A stretch of DNA of 64,000 nucleotides from Halobellus sp. LT62 (GTDB lineage: Archaea; Halobacteriota; Halobacteria; Halobacteriales; Haloferacaceae), in NCBI RefSeq assembly GCF_037031285.1, contig NZ_JAYEZO010000002.1, positions 806,001 to 870,000 on the forward strand, read 5' to 3'. The position numbers and the translations under genes are program-made. This document shows positions 18,604 to 26,947 of the stretch, piece by piece (within the stretch, counting starts at the first letter, position 1; each line of letters begins with the position of its first letter). Below the pieces are notes generated by a model. That model was not told where the DNA came from. It was given only the letters and a program-made list of their open reading frames with translations, and ran no database searches.

Positions 18604-19629
18604 ATGACGGATCTCGGGAAGGTCGACCGGGAGTTCTTCGACGAGCACGTCTTCCCGCGGCTCGGAGCCGACCGCGACGATGTCGCCGTGGGACCGACAC
18701 ACGGCGTCGATTTCGGGCTCCTCGATATCGACGGAACCGCGGTCGCCATCGCGACCGATCCGGTATCAGTGCTGCCGGGGCTCGGATTCGAGCGTGCCGG
18801 TCGCTTCGCGCTCGACTTCGTCCTCGCCGACGTCGCGGTTTCGGGGCTCCCGCCCTCGCATCTTGCGATCACCTTCACGCTGCCGCCGACGATCTCCGAC
18901 GAGTCGTTCGCGACGCTCTGGGAGTCGATGCACGCGGAGGCCGAAGACCTCGGCGTCTCGATCGTCACCGGTCACACCGCCCGCTACGCCGGCTGTTCGT
19001 TCCCGTGGGTCGGCGGCGCGACCGCACTCGCCGTCGGCGAGTTCGACTCGGTGATCCGCCCGGACGGCGCGCGCGTCGGCGACGACGTGCTCGTGACGAA
19101 CGGCCCCGCCGTGGAGGCGACGGGGCTGCTCACGACGCTGTTTCCCGACCAGTTCGATCTCGACGAGGCGACGCTGTCGGCGGCGCAGGCCCGACTCGAC
19201 GAGGCCTCCTGCGTCCGCGACGCGATGACCGCCGCGGCGGTGGGCGGCGTCCACGCGATGCACGACGCGACCGAGTGCGGGCTCTTCGGCGCGTTCGTCG
19301 AGATGGCGGCGGGCGCGGATGTCCGGCTCGACCTGTCGACGGCGGAGATCCCGATTCGACCGGGCGTCCGCGAGACCTGCGAGGCGCTCGGCATCGATCC
19401 GTGGTCGGCGACGACCGGCGGGACGCTGGTGCTGGCGGTCGATCCCGACCGCACGGCGGACGTGGTCTCGGCGCTCGAAGCCGAGGGGACGCCCGTCGGC
19501 GTCGCCGGACGCGTCGAATCCGGATCGGGCGTCGTCGTCGACGGCGAGGCGGTCGACCACCCCGAGGTCGACCCCTCGTGGGCGGCCTACGACCGCCTCG
19601 CCGACGCCAGTGGTGAAGAAGACAGTTAA
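18604..19629 (+). CDS. AIR synthase-related protein (PurM/HypE fold)
   Basis: 341 residues, PurM-like superfamily, whose members bind ATP between two domains (PurM, ThiL, HypE, SelD). Visible are an N-terminal [15 protein letters not shown] strand with the metal/ATP Asp, the GTGxx-equivalent [10 protein letters not shown], and the C-terminal [16 protein letters not shown] and [10 protein letters not shown] motifs. It lacks the C-terminal Cys motif of HypE, so it is probably the archaeal AIR-synthase-like family of unknown substrate. ATG 18604 begins at the conserved MTDLGKVD. Ends next to the convergent DUF309 gene, overlapping by 4 bp. Confidence 0.85.
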   Translation: MTDLGKVDREFFDEHVFPRLGADRDDVAVGPTHGVDFGLLDIDGTAVAIATDPVSVLPGLGFERAGRFALDFVLADVAVSGLPPSHLAITFTLPPTISDESFATLWESMHAEAEDLGVSIVTGHTARYAGCSFPWVGGATALAVGEFDSVIRPDGARVGDDVLVTNGPAVEATGLLTTLFPDQFDLDEATLSAAQARLDEASCVRDAMTAAAVGGVHAMHDATECGLFGAFVEMAAGADVRLDLSTAEIPIRPGVRETCEALGIDPWSATTGGTLVLAVDPDRTADVVSALEAEGTPVGVAGRVESGSGVVVDGEAVDHPEVDPSWAAYDRLADASGEEDS

Positions 19630-20120
19630 TCGAGCGCTTCGGCGTACTCGCGGTCCAGTTGGTCCGCCTCCGGCCGTCCCCCGTCGAGTTCGATCTTCCA
19701 CCCCTCCAGCGTCGACGGCTCGTCGAGAGCGGCCTCGATCGTCGCTCGAACGTCGGCGACGTCGACGCCGTAGTAGTCGTCCGGGACGCCGTCGAGGTAC
19801 TGCAGCGCCGTCCGAAAGAGCGAGCGCATTCCGGTATCATCCTCAAAGTCGAAGTGCTTGTACGCGCCCGCGGCGACCTGCACCATCCCGTGGAGGAACG
19901 CGCTCTCGATCGTGCCGGAGCCGTAGTTGTACCACTCGTCCTCGAAGCAGTCGTGCGATTCGTGGAACTCGCCCGAATTGTAGAGCCGGACGCCGTGGAC
20001 CGTCGCGCGGCGGAGCGTCCCGTGCTCCCACCCGTTCGACACTCGTCGCTCGCGGTCCCAGCCGGTTGGCGCGCCGGTCATCGGCGGCGCGACGGTGTCG
20101 TCGCGGGTGTGCTCGTTCAC
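19626..20120 (-). CDS. DUF309 domain protein
   Basis: 164 residues. The DUF309 signature is present: [17 protein letters not shown], then [18 protein letters not shown], a small all-alpha family with conserved His/Glu/Asp residues of unknown function. The start is the GTG at 20120 ([13 protein letters not shown]), 25 nt after a TATA box at 20141-20148, giving a leaderless mRNA; an internal ATG fourteen codons on is the alternative. Convergent and 4-bp overlapping with the AIR-synthase-like gene. Confidence 0.82.
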   Translation of the reverse strand: MNEHTRDDTVAPPMTGAPTGWDRERRVSNGWEHGTLRRATVHGVRLYNSGEFHESHDCFEDEWYNYGSGTIESAFLHGMVQVAAGAYKHFDFEDDTGMRSLFRTALQYLDGVPDDYYGVDVADVRATIEAALDEPSTLEGWKIELDGGRPEADQLDREYAEALD

Positions 20121-20140
20121 GGCTCGCCTTTCGTCCCGAC

Positions 20141-20148
20141 AAATAAAG
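20141..20148 (-). promoter_or_regulatory. TATA box of the DUF309 gene
   Basis: CTTTATTT-like box on the minus strand, 25 nt before the GTG at 20120, supporting that GTG as a leaderless start. The same AT-rich patch is about 30 bp before the divergent ATG at 20181 and may serve both directions. Confidence 0.5.
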
Positions 20149-20180
20149 AGATTTGACCCTTCACCGCTTGCCGGGTACCA

Positions 20181-20999
20181 ATGCGAATCTACGAACTCGG
20201 GGAGGGGACACCCGAGGTCGCCGTCGTCGGATCGGTTCACGGGGACGAACCCTGCGGAAAGCGGGCCATCGAGCGCCTCCTCACCGCCGAGCCGGACGTC
20301 GAGCGACCGGTCAAACTCGTCGTCGCGAACGAGGAGGCGCTCGACGCCGGCGTCCGCTACCTCGATGAGGACCTGAACCGCGCGTTTCCGGGCGATGCGA
20401 ACGCCGAGAACCACGAGCGTCGCCTCGCGTACGACCTCGTTCGCGAGCTCCGCGGGACGACGGTGCTGTCGCTGCACTCGACGCAGTCGTACGCCGAACC
20501 GTTCGCGCTCGTCGACGAGGTGGATGCGGTGTCGCGGTCGATCTGTCCGCACCTGCCGATGGAGTACCTCGTCGAGACGGGCGCGTTCGCGGCCGGGCGG
20601 CTCATCGACCACGCGCACACGATCGAAGTCGAGTGCGGGCTGCAGGGAACCGACAGCGCCGCCGCCAACGCGTACTGGATCGTTCGCGCCTTCCTGTCGG
20701 CGACGGGTGTCCTTCCAGCGCCGGTCGAGGGCGAGGAGGAGCCGCCGCTGTCGCTGCACCGCCGCGACGCGGCCGACGTGACCGTCTTCCGGATGCTCGA
20801 TCGGATCCCGAAGGGGCCGGCCGAGGAGTACCGCGTCTTCGTCGACAACTTCCAGCGGGTCGCGCCGGGCGATCTCGTCGCCGCCGCCGACGGCGACGAA
20901 CTCAGCGCCGACAGCGAGTTCTACCCGGTGTTGCTCTCGGCGAACGGTTACGAGGACGTGTTCGGCTACGCGGCCGACCGGCTCGGGACGCTGGCGTGA
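20181..20999 (+). CDS. AstE/AspA-like zinc metallohydrolase
   Basis: 272 residues of the succinylglutamate desuccinylase/aspartoacylase group (M14 peptidase fold). Zinc ligands GSVHGDE (residues 17-23) and LSLHST, with the substrate-arginine motif DLNRAFPG between them. A C-terminal beta domain (about 200-272) matches family length. These enzymes deacylate N-acyl amino acids; the substrate is not evident and no arginine catabolism genes are nearby. Confidence 0.85.
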   Translation: MRIYELGEGTPEVAVVGSVHGDEPCGKRAIERLLTAEPDVERPVKLVVANEEALDAGVRYLDEDLNRAFPGDANAENHERRLAYDLVRELRGTTVLSLHSTQSYAEPFALVDEVDAVSRSICPHLPMEYLVETGAFAAGRLIDHAHTIEVECGLQGTDSAAANAYWIVRAFLSATGVLPAPVEGEEEPPLSLHRRDAADVTVFRMLDRIPKGPAEEYRVFVDNFQRVAPGDLVAAADGDELSADSEFYPVLLSANGYEDVFGYAADRLGTLA

Positions 21000-21027
21000 A
21001 ACCGACTGCTGGCTAGCCTTCTGCCGG

Positions 21028-21477
21028 CTACTCTTCTGGCGGCGCGAGTTCGACGAGCGTCAGCTCCCGGTCCAGATAGCAGAACTCGTGGGGCGGGTCC
21101 CCGACGATCTCGTCGATCCGGTACTCGGTCTCGAAGTCCGCGCCCTCGGGGACGCAGTACTCGTGGCTCGGGCACTCCGTGTGGGGGCACGGACCAGGAA
21201 GGCTCACCTTACTTCCGGCGTATGCGCCCTTCGCGGCGACGTTGGCGGTGATCGACGCGGGCTCGACCTCGACGGCGCGGACCCCGGTGTCGTGGACGGC
21301 GCAGTCTAAGAGCTGTCCGGCCTCGCGGACGCCCGTCACCTCGTAGCGGACGCCCTCCGTGAGATTCAGACACTGCTGTCGGTACGGACAGCCCTCGCAC
21401 GCCGTCGACTCGCCCTCGTAGACGAACTCCGTTCCCGGGGAGGCGAGTCGGTCGCCGATGAGCGTGACTTGGGTCAT
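21028..21477 (-). CDS. UPF0179 family cysteine-rich protein
   Basis: 149 residues, archaeal UPF0179. Eight cysteines, including [10 protein letters not shown] and [12 protein letters not shown], suggest a zinc or iron-sulfur site. The family is widespread in archaea and of unknown function. The ATG at 21477 begins the conserved MTQVTLIGD. Neighbours face other directions, so it is probably transcribed alone. Confidence 0.9.
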   Translation of the reverse strand: MTQVTLIGDRLASPGTEFVYEGESTACEGCPYRQQCLNLTEGVRYEVTGVREAGQLLDCAVHDTGVRAVEVEPASITANVAAKGAYAGSKVSLPGPCPHTECPSHEYCVPEGADFETEYRIDEIVGDPPHEFCYLDRELTLVELAPPEE

Positions 21478-21570
21478 TGGGTGGCGGTAGTCGTCGCTCG
21501 CTGTTAAGCCTGTGCGTCGATCATCGCGATGTCGTTACGAGGAGTACAGATCAGCCGTGATCGGTGACGA

Positions 21571-21697
21571 GACGACTCCGGAAGCCCCCGCGCTCTCGAC
21601 TCGGTGCGCTCGCTGTGCTCCTCGCTCACTGCGTTCGCTGCGGTGCTTGCGTCGCGCGCCTACGCCGAGAGCGCGGCCCCTTCCATTCCCTCCCGTG
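21571..21697 (+). repeat. Dispersed hairpin element, copy 1
   Basis: About 125 bp shared in inverted orientation with 52634-52760. Its ends form a perfect 10-bp stem, CGCGCTCTCG (21588-21597) with CGAGAGCGCG (21665-21674). Beyond the stem both copies carry GGAAGCCCC on one side and GGCCCCTTCCATTCCC on the other. The interior is less conserved. Translated, it gives Arg/Cys/Ser-rich nonsense (STRCARCAPRSLRSL) of a kind familiar from spurious haloarchaeal ORFs. The rest of 21478-21741 shows nothing else. Confidence 0.6.
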
Positions 21698-21741
21698 GCA
21701 GTTCTTTGCTAGCAAGTGCGCCTCCAAGATGGGGCGTCCGA

Positions 21742-22755
21742 TCACAACAACACGTCTTTGACGTCCGACGAGCCCGCGCGGCGGACGACCGCGCGGACGA
21801 CGTCCTGCGCCCCGGCGAGGTTGTCGGAGTCGCCGTCGAGGACGAGCAACTTGGCGTCGCGGCCGGGTTCGATGACCCCGCAGTTCAGGTCCGCGATCTC
21901 CGCGCCGTTGACGGTCGCCATCTTGAGCACCTTCCGCGCGGGAACGTCGGCGAGTTTGGCGGCGAACTCCATCTCGCGGAACATCGACGGCGAGTTCAAC
22001 ATCACGTTGTCGGTGCCGAGCGCGACGGTCGTCCGCTCGACCAGCTCGCGGATCGGTGGGACGCCGACGTCGGTAACGAGGTTCGAACGCGGGCAGACGA
22101 CGACGGGGATGTCGTTGTCCGCCAGCCGCTCGTAGTGGATCGACTCGGGGTGGACCATATGGACCACGAAGTCGGGGGCGAGATCCAGCGCGGGGTTGAT
22201 GTCGTGGGGGTCGCGCTCGCCCGCGTGGATGCCGAACAGCTTCCCGGCCTCTCGGGTCGCGTTCCGCAGTCGGTCGAAGTCGGCGTCACGCGCGCCCGAC
22301 GCCCCGAATCCGTCGGACTCGTGCATCGCGTCCTCGGACTCGCGGCCGAGGACGACCGGATCGATTGGCAGGCCTTGCGCCGCCTCGCGGATGTACTCGA
22401 CGCCCTCGACGCCGCCCTCTCGGAATTCGAGACACGCGGCCGTGCCGGTATCGGCCATCATCCGGAGCGATCGACGCATCGCATCGACGGTCTCCCCGCG
22501 GCTGGCGGCTCTGAGCAGCCGGTGTTTCAGGCCGTCCGGCGGCGCGACGAGCTCGTCGAGCGAGAGCCCCGCGCCGGCCTCCTTGGCGATCGAGTCGCCG
22601 ATGTGGGTGTGTGCGTTGACGAACGCCGGGAGCACGATATCGTCGGAATACACGTCAGCCTCCTCGACGGCGACGATCTCGCCGTCCTCGACGACGACGC
22701 GTCCCCGGATCGGTTCGAGTTCGGGGCCACGCAGTACGGTTCCCTCGACGATCAT
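21742..22755 (-). CDS. Amidohydrolase family protein
   Basis: 337 residues, metal-dependent amidohydrolase of the chlorohydrolase/cytosine deaminase-like branch. The metal motif VNAHTHIGDS follows the small N-terminal beta sandwich, FGIHAGERD and VVHMVHPESI supply the next His ligands, and VALGTDNVMLNSP carries the metal Asp. Such enzymes deaminate or hydrolyse cyclic C-N compounds; the substrate cannot be assigned. No operon partner is obvious: the HD-domain gene upstream is separated by 106 bp. Confidence 0.85.
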   Translation of the reverse strand: MIVEGTVLRGPELEPIRGRVVVEDGEIVAVEEADVYSDDIVLPAFVNAHTHIGDSIAKEAGAGLSLDELVAPPDGLKHRLLRAASRGETVDAMRRSLRMMADTGTAACLEFREGGVEGVEYIREAAQGLPIDPVVLGRESEDAMHESDGFGASGARDADFDRLRNATREAGKLFGIHAGERDPHDINPALDLAPDFVVHMVHPESIHYERLADNDIPVVVCPRSNLVTDVGVPPIRELVERTTVALGTDNVMLNSPSMFREMEFAAKLADVPARKVLKMATVNGAEIADLNCGVIEPGRDAKLLVLDGDSDNLAGAQDVVRAVVRRAGSSDVKDVLL

Positions 22756-22828
22756 TGCTTCCCCGTCGCCGGTACAGCGGCTTGAAACTCCCGGAGGGAG
22801 ACGGGCGTCGGTTGACGACGGGATATCG

Positions 22829-22889
22829 CGGTCACGATTCCGTATTCGTCGAGCGTCACGGTCACGATTCCGTGAACTCGTCGAGCGTC
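22829..22889. repeat. Tandem duplication at the 3' end of the HD gene
   Basis: The block CGGTCACGATTCCGT...TCGTCGAGCGTC occurs twice about 30 bp apart (22829-22857 and 22859-22889). One copy encodes the last residues of the HD protein (TLDEFTES) and the other lies just past its stop at 22862-22864, where it would read TLDEYGIVTA. It looks like a recent slippage duplication that left an extra gene end outside the frame. Confidence 0.55.
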
Positions 22890-24091
22890 GCGGTCACGCC
22901 GGGGCGAACGTCGGAGACGAGCGCGCCGTCGATATCGAGCCCGAGCGTCTCGACGGCCGTTCGCCCGACGGCGTCGGTCTCCGCCTCGGGGACGTAGACG
23001 CCGAGTCGCCACTGCTGGCGCTGCGCCGTCCGGAGCGCAGACACCAGCGGCGACTGCTTGCCCAGTCGGCGCATCTCGCCGCTCACCATCACCCGCGAGG
23101 TCGACTCCGTCATCGCGGGCCGCGCCGGAACGTCGACGACGACCCGTTCGGGCGGGAGGTCCGCACGGGCCGCGATCTCGGCTTCGAGGTCGCGGATCGT
23201 CTCGTAGTCGGCGTCGACGACGTCCGCCGGCACGGCGTCGATTTCCGCCCAGACGGCCCGCTTGTACAGGTCGCGAGTGCGGAGGCGACGCGCGGTCTCC
23301 GCGGTCGCGTCCGTCGTCCGAAGCGCGACGAGGAGGTCGTGATCGTCCATCCGCCGGAGCGCCTCGGGCGAGGTGTCGGTGACGTCGAGCAGCCGCTCCG
23401 CGCCGCGCCGGAGCATCGTCTTCGAGATGCGGGCGACGTGGTGCTGATAGACGGTCGGATTCATCAACGCACGCGCGAGCAACAGCGACTCGGCGGTCTG
23501 GACGTTCCCCTCCGCGAGCACGAGCTCGCCGTCGACGAACGTGAGTTCGCGGACGAGTCGCCCGTGGTCGATCGTCCCGTAGGGAACGCCCGTGTGGTGG
23601 GCGTCGCGGACGAGGTAGTCCATCCGGTCGACGTCCAGTTCGCCGGAGACGAGCTGGCCGTACTGGCCCTCGCCCGCGACGAGATCGGCGACGCGGCCCG
23701 GATCGATGTCGTGCTCGCGAAGGATGTCGCCCACCGATCCCGCCGCGAGCAACTCGGTGACGTCGTCGTGGTACTTGCCCGTGTACCGGTGCGTCACGGG
23801 TTCGACGTTGTGGCTGTACGGCCCGTGGCCGACGTCGTGCAATAGTGCGGCGGCGCGGATCTCCTCGGCGCGTCGCCCCTCGATTCCGAGGTGCGAGAGC
23901 GCGCGGTCGGCGAGGTGGTAGACGCCCAAGGAGTGCTCGAAGCGGGTGTGGTTCGCGGAGGGGTAGACCAACTGGACGGTGCCCAACTGCTTGACGTGTC
24001 GGAGTCGCTGGACCGGCTCGGTGTCGAGAAGGGCGGCGGCGACGCCCTCGACCTCGATGTGGTCGTGGACGCTGTCCTTGATCGTCGTCAT
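22862..24091 (-). CDS. HD-domain phosphohydrolase
   Basis: 409 residues, dGTPase/SAMHD1-like HD superfamily. The metal-binding motif is seen as HTRFEHSLGVYHL, LLHDVGHGPYSHN (HD) and the later Asp in VDRMDYLVRDAHHTGV. Such proteins hydrolyse dNTPs or related phosphates. The ATG at 24091 precedes the conserved KDSVHDHI; an upstream in-frame extension to 24151 is discounted. The C-terminal 100 residues are haloarchaea-type and of unknown role. Its 3' end is duplicated in tandem. Confidence 0.87.
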   Translation of the reverse strand: MTTIKDSVHDHIEVEGVAAALLDTEPVQRLRHVKQLGTVQLVYPSANHTRFEHSLGVYHLADRALSHLGIEGRRAEEIRAAALLHDVGHGPYSHNVEPVTHRYTGKYHDDVTELLAAGSVGDILREHDIDPGRVADLVAGEGQYGQLVSGELDVDRMDYLVRDAHHTGVPYGTIDHGRLVRELTFVDGELVLAEGNVQTAESLLLARALMNPTVYQHHVARISKTMLRRGAERLLDVTDTSPEALRRMDDHDLLVALRTTDATAETARRLRTRDLYKRAVWAEIDAVPADVVDADYETIRDLEAEIAARADLPPERVVVDVPARPAMTESTSRVMVSGEMRRLGKQSPLVSALRTAQRQQWRLGVYVPEAETDAVGRTAVETLGLDIDGALVSDVRPGVTATLDEFTES

Positions 24092-24644
24092 ACGTCGCGT
24101 TGGCGCGGCATCGTACAAAAACCGTCGGGCGTACCGGCAAGCGACCGCCACGGTTCACCCCAATTTAGCCGGATTTAGCCCCCGTCTAAGGTGTGAATTC
24201 GGATTGACTGTCGGCCCGGTTGAAGTCCCCTCGCACTCACAATCTAGTTGCGACGTCGTGCCGCGCCGCGCGGCGTCGCTGCGCGGTCGAACCGATGGAT
24301 GGTCGGTGACGCCGCACGCCCACATGGACGGCTTCGGACGCTCCCCCACTGGCGTTCGCGGCCTCCCCCGTGGGATAGCGCACCGACGTCGACCGATTCT
24401 CCCGTCTCGGTCCGTCGGTGCGCTCGCGAGCGGGTATGACCACCCGCTCGCAGACACCTCCGCTTCCGATCGGCCGACGCCACCCGGCGACCGGTCGACA
24501 GAGGCACCCGAACGCGGATGGCTCACCATCCACGCGATCGACACCCCTTTTGCTCGTAGTCGGCGTCGACGACACGAGACAGTAGCTGGGTTCGACAGCT
24601 GACTCGAACCGAGAACAGTCCGGTGAGTCACGCGATTCGGTGGG
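24092..24644. other. Long intergenic region, possible relic
   Basis: 553 bp between divergent genes with no gene I can support. Frames are open on both strands because of GC content, but none resembles a known family. It contains Arg/Pro-rich translated text in several frames, typical of decayed or non-coding haloarchaeal DNA. It must contain promoters for the HD gene and the sensor kinase. A degraded transposon is possible but unproven. Confidence 0.4.
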
Positions 24645-24686
24645 TTGATAGTGATCCCGGCTAATTCGGGACTACGACTGGTCCGG

Positions 24687-26369
24687 ATGCTCTCGTTGTC
24701 CTCGCAAAGCGCGCTGTACGGCGCGTACGTCTTCGCTTTTGCGGCCGCTGCTGTCGTCTGCTTTGCGATGGTGCCGCAGGCACGTCGAATCGAACACGAG
24801 GAGACGAGACGGGGGCTCTTCTGGCTCCTCGTCACGAGCGGCGGTTGGGCGGCGGCACACGTCGGATACCTCACGCTCCCGACGATCGGACTTCGGTACG
24901 GTTCGTACGTCCTTGGTCTGGTCGTCGGCATCGCCTCGGTCGGACCGTGGCTGTACTTCTGTTCTGCGTACACCGGCCGGTCGATCCACCGCGACCCGGC
25001 AATCAGACGGGCGTTTCTGGTCGTCTTTCTCGTGATCGTCGGGGTGAAGCTCACGAACCCGATCCACCAGTGGTACTTCGTCGCCGAGTGGGCGACAGAA
25101 CCGTTCGCGTACCTCGAAATGCGTCACCGGGCGTTCCACTGGATCGTGATGGGGCTGGCGTACGCGCTCGCGTTCGTCGGATTCTTCATGCTCTTCGAGC
25201 TGTTCGTCCGCGTCAACTCCGACACCCGACCGCTGTTCGTGCTAATCGGACTGACCGGCATTCCGGTCGTTCTCGACGTCGCCGGCGCGGTCTCGCCTAA
25301 CATCCTCGACATCACCTACTCCTCGATCGGCGTGGCCGCCTTCTCCGTCGGCGTGTTCTCGCTGTACTTCGATCAGTTCCAGTTCGTCCGCGTCGCGGGC
25401 GAAACAACCGATCCGATCGTCGTCGTCGACGAGAGCGGCGACCTCCGAGATTACAACCAACGCGCCGCTGAGCTGTTCCCCGAACTCTCGAACTCGATCG
25501 ACGAGCCGCTCTCGACGCTGGCCCCCGACCTCGCCGCTGCGATCGACGAACAGGATTCGATACTCCAACTCGAGGATAGCGACGGGACCCGCTACTACAA
25601 CGTCTCCTCGAACCCGTTCATGACGGGGGGTGCCCAGACCGGCCGCTCCATCGTCCTGACGGACGTGACCCACCGCGAACAGTACCGCCAAGAGCTCGAA
25701 ACGAAGAACCAGAAGCTCGAACAGTTCGCGAGCATCGTCTCGCACGACCTCCGGAATCCGCTGCAGGTCGCGAAGGGACGCGTCGAACTCGCGATCGAGG
25801 ATCAAGACGTCAAGCACCTCGAACCGGTCGTCCGGGCACACAAGCGGATGGAGCAGCTGATCGAAGAGATGCTGACGCTCGCCCGCGAGGGCGTCGCAAT
25901 CGACGAGACCGAGGCCGTCGACCTCCGGCGACTCGCCGAGCAGTCGTGGGAGATGGTCGCCGCCACCGATGCGTCGCTCTCGGTCGATATCGGCGACGGG
26001 ACGACCGTTTCAGCGGATCCCGAGCGACTCCAGCAACTGTTCGAGAACCTCTTCCGAAACGCCGTAGAGCACAGCTCTACGAGCCCTCCGTCGCAAACTC
26101 CGGAGGACGCCGTGGAACACGGCGGAAGCGACGTGGTCGTGACCGTCGGCGTCCTCGCCGACGGCGCGGGTTTCTACGTCGAGGACAACGGCCCCGGCAT
26201 TCCGCCTGACGATCGCGAGCAGATCTTCGAGACGGGCTATACGACCTCAGAGGGCGGCACCGGGTTCGGTCTCGCTATCGTCTCCGAGATCGTCGACGCT
26301 CACGGCTGGGACATCCGCGCGGTGGAGGGGAGCGCGGGCGGCGCACGCTTCGAGATCCGGACAGAGTGA
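24687..26369 (+). CDS. Seven-helix sensor histidine kinase
   Basis: 560 residues from the ATG at 24687 (an in-frame GTG at 24645 would add 14). Residues 1-220 are seven transmembrane helices of the HisKA_7TM type, followed by a degenerate PAS domain (about 230-320). The HisKA helix pair has the phospho-acceptor in SIVSHDLRNPL, and the HATPase has the N box ENLFRNAVEH, G1 VEDNGPGIP and G2 GGTGFGLAIV. A 16-residue insert (AVEHSSTSPPSQTPED) sits right after the N box and is shared with two other kinases here. No response regulator is adjacent, as is common in haloarchaea. Signal unknown. Confidence 0.9.
   Translation: MLSLSSQSALYGAYVFAFAAAAVVCFAMVPQARRIEHEETRRGLFWLLVTSGGWAAAHVGYLTLPTIGLRYGSYVLGLVVGIASVGPWLYFCSAYTGRSIHRDPAIRRAFLVVFLVIVGVKLTNPIHQWYFVAEWATEPFAYLEMRHRAFHWIVMGLAYALAFVGFFMLFELFVRVNSDTRPLFVLIGLTGIPVVLDVAGAVSPNILDITYSSIGVAAFSVGVFSLYFDQFQFVRVAGETTDPIVVVDESGDLRDYNQRAAELFPELSNSIDEPLSTLAPDLAAAIDEQDSILQLEDSDGTRYYNVSSNPFMTGGAQTGRSIVLTDVTHREQYRQELETKNQKLEQFASIVSHDLRNPLQVAKGRVELAIEDQDVKHLEPVVRAHKRMEQLIEEMLTLAREGVAIDETEAVDLRRLAEQSWEMVAATDASLSVDIGDGTTVSADPERLQQLFENLFRNAVEHSSTSPPSQTPEDAVEHGGSDVVVTVGVLADGAGFYVEDNGPGIPPDDREQIFETGYTTSEGGTGFGLAIVSEIVDAHGWDIRAVEGSAGGARFEIRTE
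26061..26123 (+). repeat. 48-bp palindrome-bearing unit inside a kinase gene
   Basis: One full unit (26061-26108) plus the first 15 bp of another (26109-26123). The unit starts with the inverted repeat GTAGAGC-ACA-GCTCTAC (26064-26080). It is in frame, encoding AVEHSSTSPPSQTPED, and interrupts the region between the N box and G1 box. Related units occur at 28088-28198 and 60562-60609 in the other two kinases. Confidence 0.7.
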
Positions 26370-26514
26370 CCGCCGTGATGGAGAACCGAGAATGGCCGTG
26401 AGAGTCGAAGATGGCTGTGAGAGCCGACGACGTTCGAGACGATTGACTCATTCTCGGACTGACGCGTTCGCGGCGACCGACATCCTATAGGCGGTTCCGC
26501 CACACTGGCTAGGT

Positions 26515-26844
26515 ATGACGACACTCGACCTGTACGACGACGTCCGCTCGACGCTCGACCCCGAGGAAGGGGAGATCCAGACCGCGGAACTGGTCGTCAC
26601 CGACGACGTGCTCGTGAAGGCGTTCGCGCTCGGCCCCGGAGCCGAACTCGAACCGCACGAGCACGCCGAGAGCACGAACGTCTTCCACGTCCTCGAAGGA
26701 TCGGTTATCGTCCTGCGCGACGACGAGCGCGAGACCGTCGACGCGCCCGGCGTCGTCCGACACGATCGCGGCGCGATCCACGGCGCGCGAAACGAGACCG
26801 ATGAGGTCGTCGTGTTCACTGCGAGCCTCTGTCCACTCCCCTGA
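26515..26844 (+). CDS. Small cupin-domain protein
   Basis: 109 residues, single cupin barrel. Motif 1 is seen as ELEPHEHAESTNVFHVLEG (two His, one Glu as metal ligands) and motif 2 as PGVVRHDRGAIHGARN with the last His. Such small cupins bind a metal and may sense or modify small molecules; the function cannot be assigned. It follows the sensor kinase by 145 bp in the same direction. Confidence 0.82.
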   Translation: MTTLDLYDDVRSTLDPEEGEIQTAELVVTDDVLVKAFALGPGAELEPHEHAESTNVFHVLEGSVIVLRDDERETVDAPGVVRHDRGAIHGARNETDEVVVFTASLCPLP

Positions 26845-26947
26845 TACTGCGTCGATCTTGCGCGGACACCTCGCATCGTAGTCACGGCCGCACACGGCAG
26901 CGGTGACCGCCCGAAACGATTAACGGCACCCCACGAGACGGGCGCGT

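Noticed and set aside
21512-21712. Small protein rich in Arg/Cys/Ser over the dispersed element
   Set aside because: The similar text in the second copy is explained by shared hairpin DNA; frames before and after do not agree and no start context is conserved.
24155-25054. 299-codon minus-strand frame upstream of the seven-helix kinase
   Set aside because: Half lies antisense to the kinase membrane domain and half in the gene-free stretch; no family recognised. A transposase relic was considered but no motif supports it.
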